Below are positions 24,303-32,924 of a stretch of DNA of 64,000 nt, piece by piece. Within the stretch, counting starts at the first letter, position 1; each line of letters starts with the position of its first letter. The stretch is from Paenibacillus sp. FSL R5-0345 (GTDB lineage Bacteria > Bacillota > Bacilli > Paenibacillales > Paenibacillaceae). Made by a program: the position numbers and the translations under genes. The stretch covers positions 1,674,001 to 1,738,000 of the forward strand of contig NZ_CP009281.1 in NCBI RefSeq assembly GCF_000758585.1, in the 5' to 3' direction. Below the pieces are notes generated by a model, which worked only from the letters and a program-made list of their open reading frames with translations, made no database searches and was not told the DNA's origin.

Positions 24303-25568
24303 ATGTTAGCTGCAACGCCACCGATGGGCTGGAATAGTTGGGATTGTTACGGAGCTAGTGTTAATGAAGAAGAGGTAAGAGGCAACGCCGAATATATGGC
24401 CACTCATTTGAAGGATTTTGGCTGGGAATATGTAGTTGTGGATATTCAGTGGTATGAGCCTGGAGCGAACTCCTCACAATATCGCAATTTTGTACCGCTG
24501 GTCATGGATGAGTATTCCAGACTTCAACCGGCAGAGAATCGTTTTCCTTCCGCAAAGGGTGGCAAAGGTTTTGCTCCACTGGCTGAATTTGTACATGGTC
24601 TAGGGTTGAAATTTGGCATACATATTATGCGCGGAATCCCACGTCAGGCTGTTCATTCGGCCAGTGCCATACTAGGATCTAAGCAAACTGCACGTGATAT
24701 CGCTCATCCCAATTCTATTTGTCCGTGGAATACAGATATGTATGGAGTAGATGCTTCTAAAGAAGGCAGTCAGGCTTACTATGATTCTCTGTTCCAGCTG
24801 TATGCAAGTTGGGGTGTAGATTATGTGAAAGTGGATGATATTGCTGCTTCACGTATTTATGGGTATCACAAAGACGAAGTTGCTATGATCCGTAAGGCTA
24901 TCGACCACAGCGGTCGCGAGATGGTGCTTAGTCTTTCCCCTGGACCTGCTCCAGTAGAAGAGGCTGAACACTTAGCTGAACATGCTAACCTGTGGAGAAT
25001 GACCGACGATTATTGGGATCATTGGCATTTGCTGCGTGGAATGTTCGAGCGGTGTGAGAAGTGGGCTCCCTACGTTCAGCCAGGCCATTGGCCGGATTGT
25101 GATATGCTGCCGCTAGGTCATCTTGGGATTCGTTCCGTTGATGGCGGGGGAGACCGGTTTACACGGTTTACTCCTGAGGAACAGGTTACCATGATGACGC
25201 TCTGGACGATTTTCCGTTCCCCTTTAATGTTTGGGGGAGAGCTTAGAGACAATGATGAGTGGACATTATCTTTGTTAACCAATAAGGAAGTACTTCATCT
25301 GCATCGTTTTGGTAAGGGTGGCAGACAGATGGATCTGAATGAGAAGTATGCGATCTGGACTTCTGAGGATGAACAAGGAAACCATTATGTAGCATTGTTT
25401 AATCTCAGTGATGAAGAATCAACGCTTCAGGTACCGTTCCAACAGCTTAATGTTTCAATTCCAAGAACGATCCGTGATCTGTGGCAAAGCCGCGACCTGG
25501 AGGTTATTAATGAAGGGATTACGCAGGTTCTTCCACCGCATGGATCAGTATTGCTAAAGCTTATCTAG
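24303..25568 (+). CDS. glycoside hydrolase family 27, alpha-galactosidase type
   Basis: 421 residues from ATG 24303; GTG 24291 in frame is an alternative. The GH27 opening TPPMGWNSWDCYG, VVVDIQWYEP and LKFGIHIMRGIPR are clear. The nucleophile lies in WGVDYVKVDDIAASR (Asp178 or Asp179) and the acid/base in WRMTDDYWDHW (Asp235 or Asp236). A C-terminal beta domain follows. The HIMRGIPR segment is typical of a branch of GH27 that may act on beta-L-arabinopyranosides as well as alpha-galactosides. No signal peptide is visible, so it acts on imported oligosaccharides. It is followed 12 nt later by a GH43 gene, and the regulator is divergent. Confidence 0.88.
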   Translation: MLAATPPMGWNSWDCYGASVNEEEVRGNAEYMATHLKDFGWEYVVVDIQWYEPGANSSQYRNFVPLVMDEYSRLQPAENRFPSAKGGKGFAPLAEFVHGLGLKFGIHIMRGIPRQAVHSASAILGSKQTARDIAHPNSICPWNTDMYGVDASKEGSQAYYDSLFQLYASWGVDYVKVDDIAASRIYGYHKDEVAMIRKAIDHSGREMVLSLSPGPAPVEEAEHLAEHANLWRMTDDYWDHWHLLRGMFERCEKWAPYVQPGHWPDCDMLPLGHLGIRSVDGGGDRFTRFTPEEQVTMMTLWTIFRSPLMFGGELRDNDEWTLSLLTNKEVLHLHRFGKGGRQMDLNEKYAIWTSEDEQGNHYVALFNLSDEESTLQVPFQQLNVSIPRTIRDLWQSRDLEVINEGITQVLPPHGSVLLKLI

Positions 25569-25580
25569 AGGAGAGAGAGT

Positions 25581-26546
25581 ATGGATACGAGTAGAGAGTA
25601 CAACAACCCATTGGTGGAGCAACGTGCTGATCCATGGGTATATAAACATACGGATGGTTATTACTACTTCACCGCTTCTGTTCCAGAATATGACCGGATC
25701 GAAGTTAGAAGATCGACAACGATCGAAGGATTGACTACAGCAGAACCAGTTGTAGTATGGCGCAAGTATGAGACGGGTCCGCTTAGTGCTAACATTTGGG
25801 CGCCGGAAATTCATTACATTGACGGAAAGTGGTACATTTACTTTGCCGCAGCCCGAACGACGGAGACGACAGATGGTTTGTTCGATCACCGGATGTTTGC
25901 GCTCGAGAATGCATCTGCAAATCCTTTAGAAGGAACATGGGAAGAAAAAGGCCAAGTGAAGACCGCTTGGGAATCGTTCGCGCTGGACGCAACTACGTTT
26001 CAGCATAAAGGAAAACTGTACTATGTATGGGCTCAGAAGGACCTGAATATTGAGGGGAATTCTAATCTGTATATTTCTGAAATGAGCAATCCGTGGACAC
26101 TAACAGGTCCTCAGACTATGATTGCGACTCCTGAGCATGACTGGGAAATTATTGGGTACAAAGTAAACGAAGGGGCAGCAGTATTGAAACGCAACGGACG
26201 TATCTTTATCAGTTTCTCGGCGAGTGCTACCGACTTTAACTACTGTATGGGATTATTGGTAGCGGATGAAGACAGCGAGCTTCTTGATGCAGCTTCATGG
26301 ACTAAACTACCGAATCCTGTCTTCCAAACGAATGAAGAAAATGGACAATTCGGTCCAGGCCATAATAGCTTTACGGTTAATGAAAATGGGGAAGATGTGC
26401 TCATTTACCACTGCCGCAATTATAAAGAAATTACTGGCGATCCTCTATATGATCCAAACCGTCATACTCGTGCACAAGTTTTCCATTGGAATGAAGATGG
26501 CACACCGAATTTTGGAGTTCCTGTTAAGGATGCCGCAAATAAATAA
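25581..26546 (+). CDS. glycoside hydrolase family 43, probable alpha-L-arabinofuranosidase
   Basis: 321 residues, five-bladed propeller family. The general base Asp17 is in EQRADPWVYKH, the pKa modulator Asp136 in FALDATTF and the acid Glu197 in KVNEGAAVLKR; SANIWAPEIHYIDGKWYIYF is the usual blade motif. No secretion signal, so probably an intracellular enzyme trimming arabinose from oligosaccharides. GAGGAGAGAG precedes the ATG. It forms an operon with the GH27 gene and ends at a bidirectional terminator. Subfamily and exact linkage cannot be read by eye. Confidence 0.88.
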   Translation: MDTSREYNNPLVEQRADPWVYKHTDGYYYFTASVPEYDRIEVRRSTTIEGLTTAEPVVVWRKYETGPLSANIWAPEIHYIDGKWYIYFAAARTTETTDGLFDHRMFALENASANPLEGTWEEKGQVKTAWESFALDATTFQHKGKLYYVWAQKDLNIEGNSNLYISEMSNPWTLTGPQTMIATPEHDWEIIGYKVNEGAAVLKRNGRIFISFSASATDFNYCMGLLVADEDSELLDAASWTKLPNPVFQTNEENGQFGPGHNSFTVNENGEDVLIYHCRNYKEITGDPLYDPNRHTRAQVFHWNEDGTPNFGVPVKDAANK

Positions 26547-26555
26547 TTCGTTATT

Positions 26556-26610
26556 AAAAAGAGGGTTACCTATAAGCCACGTAAATGGCCGCTAGGTAAA
26601 CCCTCTTTTT
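26556..26610. terminator. bidirectional intrinsic terminator
   Basis: AAAAAGAGGGTTACCTA pairs with TAGGTAAACCCTCTTTTT with one bulged base. It separates the GH27/GH43 operon (+) from the convergent secreted-protein gene (-). Confidence 0.8.
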
Positions 26611-26622
26611 ATGAGATGCTGT

Positions 26623-27150
26623 TTAAGGTATATATTGTTGTACGATGGAAGTGATTACGCCGTCCTGAATCGTAAGGTGATAAGGGAACTGGCTTAAATC
26701 TAAGATATCCGTGTTATTAAATTGATCGATAAATTGCTGTAAGGTAATGGCTTCGTTCCATTGAATGTCTAGGTCGTCAATATTGCCAGTGTGATCATAG
26801 ATCTGCATGGTGACTGTTGCGTTATCCGCTATCGGATAGGTTGTCAGTGTATCAACATCATTAACAACATAGTAGCCGTCTGGAGCTCCGCCAATTTCTG
26901 CTGCACCTTCTGGGTCTCTTTCAGCAAAGACTCGGTCAGCATCAGCACCCTGATACCAGTTTATTTCATCGGCTGTAATGGAAAGCTTGCCATTTTCGGA
27001 TTGAATAGTATGGATATATACCGTCTGTTGCTGAGTCTTGTCACTATCTTGCGCATCCACTCGTGTTCCAACGGTACTAGCAGTAGTAATTAGGGAAAGA
27101 AACAATAGAACAACAACCGGTAACACATACGCTGACTTTTTCTTAAACAT
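26623..27150 (-). CDS. secreted protein of unknown function
   Basis: 175 residues. The signal peptide is clear: MFKKKSAYVLP followed by VVVLLFLSLITTAS and a plausible cleavage before VDAQDS. The mature part is acidic and contains no motif I recognise; it looks like a small beta-rich domain (VYIHTIQSENGKLSITADEI ... HLTIQDGVITSIVQQYIP) with no cysteine. GGGGGAG lies upstream of the ATG. It is convergent with the glycosidase operon and divergent from the YhgE-like gene, so context gives no role. Confidence 0.75.
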   Translation of the reverse strand: MFKKKSAYVLPVVVLLFLSLITTASTVGTRVDAQDSDKTQQQTVYIHTIQSENGKLSITADEINWYQGADADRVFAERDPEGAAEIGGAPDGYYVVNDVDTLTTYPIADNATVTMQIYDHTGNIDDLDIQWNEAITLQQFIDQFNNTDILDLSQFPYHLTIQDGVITSIVQQYIP

Positions 27151-27384
27151 TAGAAATCTCCCCCTTGAGATATGTAAAAAGGTTGTATATATCTTATTAC
27201 CCGCTACGTTTTTTCCTAAACGGGCTATCTACTTCTATTACGTTTGAGGAGCAGGTTTTGTTGCATTTTTTTAAAAATATTTCTGAAAAGTAATTGCGGT
27301 CATGAATCCACTAAAATGATAGTAAATGTTTGTCTCCTCGGGCATATTAAAATGTCAAAACATACAGATGAGGGGGAGCAACGA

Positions 27385-30060
27385 ATGGGTGGAATATTGC
27401 GGATTTATAGGAACGACTGGCGCAACGTATTTAAGGTTCCTGTGGCCGTGTTCCTGATCGCTGCTTTGGTAGTATTACCTTCTGTATATGATTGGTTTAA
27501 TGTTGCAGCAGTATGGGATCCCTACAGTAACACCTCTGGCATTAAAATTGCTGTAACCAGTCTGGATGAAGGAACCACTGTGAAGGATAAGAGCTTCAAT
27601 ATCGGCAATGATGTGATGGACAGTCTTCGGAATAATAAAAACTTAGGCTGGACCTTCGTAGATGCAGAAGCTGCGCATAACGGCGTGAAACGTGGAGACT
27701 ATTATGCCAGTATTGTTATCCCTGCTGATTTCTCAAAGCGAATGACGGGAATCCTTGAAGGCAGGATCGTGAAACCAGAAATCGAATACACCGTCAATGA
27801 GAAGATAAATGCGATTGCTCCAAAAATCACGGATAAAGGCGCCTCTTCAATCACTACGCAAATCAGTGAGAATTTTACGGAAACGATTAGCGAAACGGTA
27901 TTTACTGCTTTAAAGGAAATTGATGCAAAGTTCCAATCGGAACTGCCTATTATACGCAAGGTAGAAAAAGCTTTGTTTAAACTAGAGGCAAGTCTTCCTG
28001 AGATTGAAACGGCAGGCCAAAGTGTATTGAAGATTGAGGAGAATTGGCCACAAATTCATGCATCAGCAGAGCGTATCTCTAAATTGGAGAACAAACTGCC
28101 TGAGGTAGAGAAGGCGGGCTTGGCTTTAGAAAAAATAGCTGAACATTGGCCGCAAATTGCCGATGCTGCAGATCATTTAGATGCACTGCAGGATAAGCTG
28201 CCCAAAATTGAACAAGCCGCACAGCTAATCGTTCAACTCGATAATCATTTTGGCGAAGTTGAACAAATCATGGATAAGGCGGCTGAAGGTCTTGCTGGAG
28301 CTAACAAGATTGTTAATACTGCCCTAACTGCGTTACCTAAGGCCGACAAGATTACAGCCGCTGGAAATGATTTTGTTCTGGAGCTTCAGCAATTTTTAGA
28401 GAAGAGTAATGCTGCATTTGAAGCAGTACCTGCCGCCCTCAAACAAAATATATACCTCCTGCAAAAAACAGAGAATACAGTAGTTCAACTTGTTGAACAG
28501 TTGCAGGGAAAGGATATAGACCCGCAAGCGGTGAGCGAGCAACTTGAGTTAGTATCCGCTCACTTAGCATCGGGAAGTGGCGTAATTGATCATACGCTTT
28601 CTTTGTTATCGGCACTGAATACATTCTCCCCAGGAACAGTGTCTAATGCGGAGATCAGCATTTTAAAGGATGTAAACAATGTCTTGAGCAGACAGACTAC
28701 ATTGGTAAATTCCTTGGCAACGGATCTTCAAAAGGATGGTCAGCCTGATCCGAGTATTGTTGAGCAATTGGGCCTTAAATCTGATGAAGGGAACGCAGCC
28801 GTTGCTAAGCTTATTTCCAGATATGAAACGGCAACTCTTCCTGCTATAAAAAATACATTAGAGCAATTAACTACGGCTGCTGAGACTACAGCTACAGCAC
28901 TGGAGCAGGTTCCAGATCGTCTATCTGCGCTGGGTACCCTACTTGAAGAAACCGTGTCGGCGATTGAATTCGGACAATCGAGCTTGGCTAGTCTACAGCA
29001 GGACTTACCAGCGATTGGTGAAGCGGTACATACAGCAGCCAGTGGTGTCGCAGATAAGACACAGAACTTTGGTGCTTTTATTCGCGATACACTTCCACTT
29101 ATTCAGGGCAGCTTGCCTGCCGCAGGGGAAAAGATACAACAAGCCGCAAATTTCGTCCGTCAGGATCTGCCGACTGTAGAGGAACGCGTGCATCAGATTT
29201 CTGATCTGATTCGTACAGGCCTCCCCCGTGCGGATAAGGGGGTGGCGGTCGCAGCGGACTTGGTGCGAAATGATCTTCCAATCCTGGAAGATTCGATTCG
29301 TAAAGCAGCAGCTACCATCCGTCAGATCAAAGATGAAGTGGATCTGGGAGAAATTGCTGAGCTGCTTGGAGGGGATATTAAGAGCAAGAGTGATTTTTTG
29401 GCCAATCCGGTAGTGTTAAAAGAGAATAAGTTATATCCTATTCCGAACTATGGGTCGGCTATGACTCCTTTTTATGTTGTACTTTCTTTATGGGTGGGCG
29501 GTACACTTCTTATCTCACTTCTTCGTACGGGGGTGGATACGGAGGGGATTGTGTACAAGCGATATCAATTGTATTTTGGACGACTGCTGACGTTTCTTAC
29601 GGTTGGGATTCTTCAAGCGCTGGTGGCTGTACTTGGCAATATTTTTATTCTGAAATGTTATGTGGTGGATAAGGTGTGGTTTGTCCTTTTTGCAGTATTG
29701 ATTAGTATCGTATTCGTGACGATTGTATTTACGCTGGTCTCCGTATTCGGCAATGTAGGGAAGGGGATAGCGATCGTATTTATGGTACTACAATTCTCAA
29801 GCTCTGGCGGTACGTTTCCAATCAGTACAACAGGGCATTTCTTTCAGATGTTGAATCCGTTTATGCCTTTTACTTATGCGATTAGTCTAATGCGGGAAGC
29901 GGTAGGGGGGATTCTGCCGGAAGTGGCGATTCGCGATTGTCTTTATTTGATCTTATTCGGTGTAATAGCACTCTTACTGGCGCTAACACTCAAGAAACCG
30001 CTGGAGCGTTATATCGATAAGGCAGCTGAACAAGCCGAAAAATCCAAATTGATCTCTTAA
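27385..30060 (+). CDS. YhgE/Pip-family membrane protein with long coiled extracellular region
   Basis: 891 residues from ATG 27385, preceded by GGGGGAG. One N-terminal transmembrane helix (FLIAALVVLPSVYDWFN) carries the YhgE/Pip signature IYRNDWRNVFKVP. Then comes a very long helical region (residues ~170-680) and about five C-terminal transmembrane helices (from MTPFYVVLSLWVGGTLLISLLR), an ABC-2-type permease module. The helical region contains internal repeats, for example units starting LPEIETAGQSVLKIEENWPQ and LPEVEKAGLALEKIAEHWPQ, and later LPAAGEKIQQAANFV-type units. Relatives include the phage infection protein and type VII secretion-linked YueB. Function here is unknown. Confidence 0.87.
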   Translation: MGGILRIYRNDWRNVFKVPVAVFLIAALVVLPSVYDWFNVAAVWDPYSNTSGIKIAVTSLDEGTTVKDKSFNIGNDVMDSLRNNKNLGWTFVDAEAAHNGVKRGDYYASIVIPADFSKRMTGILEGRIVKPEIEYTVNEKINAIAPKITDKGASSITTQISENFTETISETVFTALKEIDAKFQSELPIIRKVEKALFKLEASLPEIETAGQSVLKIEENWPQIHASAERISKLENKLPEVEKAGLALEKIAEHWPQIADAADHLDALQDKLPKIEQAAQLIVQLDNHFGEVEQIMDKAAEGLAGANKIVNTALTALPKADKITAAGNDFVLELQQFLEKSNAAFEAVPAALKQNIYLLQKTENTVVQLVEQLQGKDIDPQAVSEQLELVSAHLASGSGVIDHTLSLLSALNTFSPGTVSNAEISILKDVNNVLSRQTTLVNSLATDLQKDGQPDPSIVEQLGLKSDEGNAAVAKLISRYETATLPAIKNTLEQLTTAAETTATALEQVPDRLSALGTLLEETVSAIEFGQSSLASLQQDLPAIGEAVHTAASGVADKTQNFGAFIRDTLPLIQGSLPAAGEKIQQAANFVRQDLPTVEERVHQISDLIRTGLPRADKGVAVAADLVRNDLPILEDSIRKAAATIRQIKDEVDLGEIAELLGGDIKSKSDFLANPVVLKENKLYPIPNYGSAMTPFYVVLSLWVGGTLLISLLRTGVDTEGIVYKRYQLYFGRLLTFLTVGILQALVAVLGNIFILKCYVVDKVWFVLFAVLISIVFVTIVFTLVSVFGNVGKGIAIVFMVLQFSSSGGTFPISTTGHFFQMLNPFMPFTYAISLMREAVGGILPEVAIRDCLYLILFGVIALLLALTLKKPLERYIDKAAEQAEKSKLIS

Positions 30061-30068
30061 GAAAAAAA

Positions 30069-30116
30069 GAGGTTGTACCTAAGCCAATTGCTATGACTTT
30101 TGGTACAACCCCTTTT
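30069..30116. terminator. bidirectional intrinsic terminator
   Basis: GGTTGTACC at 30071 pairs perfectly with GGTACAACC at 30102. A-rich left flank and T-containing right flank serve the convergent YhgE-like and aldo/keto reductase genes. Confidence 0.7.
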
Positions 30117-30119
30117 GGA

Positions 30120-31094
30120 TTATCTTGCTGGAGCGAAGTCGGCTACTGGCTTTAGAATCTCTTCAATTCTCTCCAAAGTATCTAGGGATAAAACGGCATC
30201 AACCGCTTTGGCGTTCTCTTCCACCTGCGCTGGCTTACTGGCTCCAATAATTGCAGAACTTACACCAGGTTGCCGCAGGGTCCAAGCTAACGCTAGTTGC
30301 GACAGCTTCAAATCAAGGCTGTTGGCTAGTTCATCCAGTTGTCCGACAACAGTCAGTACATCATCGCGGAAGTAGCTGCGAATGACCCCGTTTACCGAAT
30401 CATCTGCTGCACGGGTTCCTTCTGGAGGCTGTTGACCAGGTTTGTATTTGCCGGTCAGAATTCCTTGAGCGAGTGGAGAAAAGACTACTTGACCAAGGCC
30501 CTCGCGCTGAGATACCTCAAGCACCTCATTTTCAATGTACCGCTCAAACATGTTGTAGATGGGCTGATTAGAAATAAGTGGACGCAGATTTAGTCTGCGT
30601 GAAATACCAGCGGCATCAGAAATCTGGGCTGCGCTCCATTCGCTTACTGCAGAATACAGAATTTTTCCTTGTGCAGTTAAGTCGTCAAGCGCGCGCAAGG
30701 TTTCCTCTACAGGCGTCTCTCTATCGAAGCGATGACAAAAATAAACATCAATATAGTCGGTTCCTAAGCGGCGAAGGCTAGCTTCACACTGCTCCATAAT
30801 GTGCTTGCGAGATAAACCGCGATTATTTACATCGTCTCCCATGGGGAAGAACACCTTGGTACTAAGCACATAAGATGATCTTTCATAAGCGCGAAGAGCA
30901 GCACCCATTGCTTTTTCACCTTCACCTCGGTTATAGGCATTAGCTGTATCAAAGAAATTGATACCGCATTCAAAAGCTGTGCTGATGCAGGCGTCTGCAG
31001 CCTTTTGCTCTGCTGCTGTTCCATATGTAAGCCAGCTACCTAAGCCGATTTCACTGATTTTTAGTCCTGAATTGCCAAGTCTTCTGTATTTCAT
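30120..31094 (-). CDS. aldo/keto reductase (potassium-channel beta-subunit-like group)
   Basis: 324 residues from ATG 31094 behind AAGGAGGG; the frame is open 19 codons further upstream without an RBS. It begins MKYRRLGNSGLKISEIGLG. Tetrad residues lie in FFDTANAYNRGEGEKAMG (Asp, Tyr), LSTKVFFPMG (Lys) and VYFCHRFDRE (His). Cofactor loop elements are VFSPLAQGILTGKY and SAIIGASKPAQVEENAKA. It is from a different branch than the reductase at 7132. Single gene; substrate unknown. Confidence 0.9.
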   Translation of the reverse strand: MKYRRLGNSGLKISEIGLGSWLTYGTAAEQKAADACISTAFECGINFFDTANAYNRGEGEKAMGAALRAYERSSYVLSTKVFFPMGDDVNNRGLSRKHIMEQCEASLRRLGTDYIDVYFCHRFDRETPVEETLRALDDLTAQGKILYSAVSEWSAAQISDAAGISRRLNLRPLISNQPIYNMFERYIENEVLEVSQREGLGQVVFSPLAQGILTGKYKPGQQPPEGTRAADDSVNGVIRSYFRDDVLTVVGQLDELANSLDLKLSQLALAWTLRQPGVSSAIIGASKPAQVEENAKAVDAVLSLDTLERIEEILKPVADFAPAR

Positions 31095-31203
31095 ATTTCT
31101 CTTCCCTCCTTGAGTTGTATATGTTAACTTTACTTGTATCTTATGGAACATTCAACTTGAATGTTTCATGTAAAAGAAGATTTCAAGGAGATGAATCATA
31201 GTA

Positions 31204-31872
31204 ATGACTAGTCCAACTTCTAAAGCAAAAAAAGTGATTTTATTTCAGGGTGATTCTATCACTGACGGGAACCGTGGTCGTGATGAAGATCCCAATCATA
31301 TTCTGGGACATAGCTATGCATATATCATTGGTGGCAAGTTAGGTAATGAACAGGCTGAGCAGAATCTAGTATTCTATAACCGTGGGATAAGTGGGGATCG
31401 AATCTCCGATTTGTATGCACGCTGGAATGAGGATGCGATTTACCTTCAGCCGAATATCATTAGTATTTTGATTGGTGTTAATGATCTTTGGAGAACAATG
31501 AAAGGGGAACCAAGCGGTGTAACGGACCGTTTTGAACGTGCGTACCGTCACGTGCTTGAAGAAACTGGGGAAGTACTTCCGCAAACGAAGCTAGTCTTGT
31601 GTGAGCCTTTTATTCTAAATACCGGAGCTCCGGCAGAACAATGGGAAGAATGGGAAGCTAAAATTACGCATTACCAGAGCGTTGTTAAGCAGCTTGCAGA
31701 AGAATTTAATGCGGTGTTTGTTCCTTTACAGGAAGCATTCGATGCAGCTGCTCGTAGAACAGATGCAGCCTACTGGCTGTGGGACGGCGTTCACCCGACA
31801 GCGGCCGGGCATGATCTGATTGCCGGGGAGTGGCTGAAGATCGTAGGGAAAAGCGGTCTTTTAAACGACTAG
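31204..31872 (+). CDS. SGNH/GDSL-family esterase
   Basis: 222 residues with the four SGNH blocks: GDSITDGN (nucleophile Ser), GISGDRISD (Gly), GVNDLW (Asn) and DGVHPTAAGH (Asp/His). No signal peptide, so cytosolic. AAGGAG precedes ATG 31204. Such enzymes in glycan-utilisation loci remove acetyl groups from imported oligosaccharides, and the fucose and uronate genes next to it make that likely, but the substrate is inferred. Confidence 0.86.
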   Translation: MTSPTSKAKKVILFQGDSITDGNRGRDEDPNHILGHSYAYIIGGKLGNEQAEQNLVFYNRGISGDRISDLYARWNEDAIYLQPNIISILIGVNDLWRTMKGEPSGVTDRFERAYRHVLEETGEVLPQTKLVLCEPFILNTGAPAEQWEEWEAKITHYQSVVKQLAEEFNAVFVPLQEAFDAAARRTDAAYWLWDGVHPTAAGHDLIAGEWLKIVGKSGLLND

Positions 31873-31889
31873 TGGAATAAAGGTTTCCC

Positions 31890-31939
31890 CTTATCTTAAT
31901 TTATGCACCTACTGATTACTCAGCGGGTGCATAGATAAG
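31890..31939. terminator. hairpin between convergent esterase and DeoR genes
   Basis: CTTATCT/AGATAAG and ATGCACC/GGTGCAT form two stacked 7-bp stems separated by a small internal loop. The right arm lies inside the 3' end of the DeoR gene. There is no long T run, so termination is possible but not certain. Confidence 0.4.
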
Positions 31940-32686
31940 AGAGATATGATAGTTATTCAGAAACTCGATCCATTCCTCAGAAGGCTTCTCGTCTGTAACG
32001 ATATAATCCACTCTATCGAAACTAAATAATTTAATGAACGCAGTCCTGTCGAACTTAGAGTGATCTGCGAGCAGAATTACTTTATTCGCCTGCTGTTGCA
32101 TAAGAATCTTCAATTCACTTTCTTCTTCATTCGAATCGCTGAGCCCACCAGTCATAGACAACGCTTTACAGCTGAATATAGCTACGTCCACATTATATTT
32201 TTGAATAGTCTGCGAGGCGGTATGTCCAACGAAGGAGCTAGTCTCGGGGCCTAGTATTCCACCGGTGGAAATTAGCTTTTGCCCGGAGTGTTGAAATTCA
32301 GATAATACAACCAGTGAGTTCGTAATAATCGTAAGATTGTTTTTCTCCTCTATAATTCTCCGTAAGGCCTCAAAAACGGTTGAACTCGTATCCGTCACCA
32401 AGCTGTCCCCATCATTAATTAATTGGAGAACATGATCAGCTATCGTACGTTTAGCCTCTATATTTACCTGATGTCTACTAACATAGGGAGGGTCCTCATT
32501 CGTGTGGGCATTGAGGATCGCCCCGCCATAATTCTTCTTGGCAAGTCCTTCCTTGTCCAGTTTATCCAGATCCCGCCGAATGGTCTCTTCCGAGACATTG
32601 AATTTTTGCGCCAGCTGAGCAACATGGACTTTCTTTTGTCTATACAGCTCATTAATGATTAAATCTCGCCGTTCAAATGCTTTCAT
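31916..32686 (-). CDS. DeoR-family transcriptional repressor, probable regulator of the fucose operon
   Basis: 256 residues from ATG 32686, supported by AGAGGTG (an earlier ATG pair at 32710/32707 lacks an RBS). The N-terminal DeoR helix-turn-helix is RDLIINELYRQKKVHVAQLA followed by FNVSEETIRRDLDKLDKEGL. A C-terminal sugar-phosphate sensor domain with DTSSTVFEAL, LTIITNSLVVL and ISTGG is typical; effectors in this family are usually phosphorylated sugars. It is divergent from fucI across a region with repeated half sites, so it most likely represses the fuc operon, with fuculose-1-phosphate or a related intermediate as inducer (inference). Confidence 0.88.
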   Translation of the reverse strand: MKAFERRDLIINELYRQKKVHVAQLAQKFNVSEETIRRDLDKLDKEGLAKKNYGGAILNAHTNEDPPYVSRHQVNIEAKRTIADHVLQLINDGDSLVTDTSSTVFEALRRIIEEKNNLTIITNSLVVLSEFQHSGQKLISTGGILGPETSSFVGHTASQTIQKYNVDVAIFSCKALSMTGGLSDSNEEESELKILMQQQANKVILLADHSKFDRTAFIKLFSFDRVDYIVTDEKPSEEWIEFLNNYHISLIYAPAE

Positions 32687-32761
32687 CCGTTCACTCACCT
32701 CTATCATCATCTACTTTCTAGTTTACTACATTGTTGTATAAATCAAAGAAATAACCTCATA

Positions 32762-32841
32762 TTCACATAATACCACAGTATAATAATATTAATACCACAT
32801 AAAACCACATAATTTATCTATAAATATGTTGTTTTATGTTG
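32762..32841. promoter_or_regulatory. three pairs of 10-bp-phased half sites, probable DeoR operators
   Basis: Half sites of the type ACCACAT or its complement ATGTTG(G) occur as pairs exactly 10 bp apart: 32762 and 32772 (TTCACAT, ACCACAG), 32794 and 32804 (ACCACAT twice), and, inverted, 32826 and 32836 (ATGTTG twice). The last pair overlaps the -35 box of the fuc promoter. Two direct pairs plus one inverted pair, all on one face of the helix, suggest cooperative or looping repression by the divergent DeoR protein. Confidence 0.6.
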
Positions 32842-32867
32842 ACTAAAGCGTTTCCATATTTTATGAT
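32839..32867 (+). promoter_or_regulatory. sigma-A promoter of the fuc operon
   Basis: TTGACT at 32839 and TATGAT at 32862 with a 17-bp spacer, 58 bp upstream of the fucI start. An operator half site overlaps the -35 element. Confidence 0.7.
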
Positions 32868-32924
32868 GAAGGAGAAATAGGTCCATTACCGATGATACTA
32901 TGATGATCTTGAGGAGGAACAGCA

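Noticed and set aside
27244..27384. N-terminal extension of the YhgE-like protein
   Set aside because: No RBS upstream; ATG 27385 has GGGGGAG and gives the usual family start.
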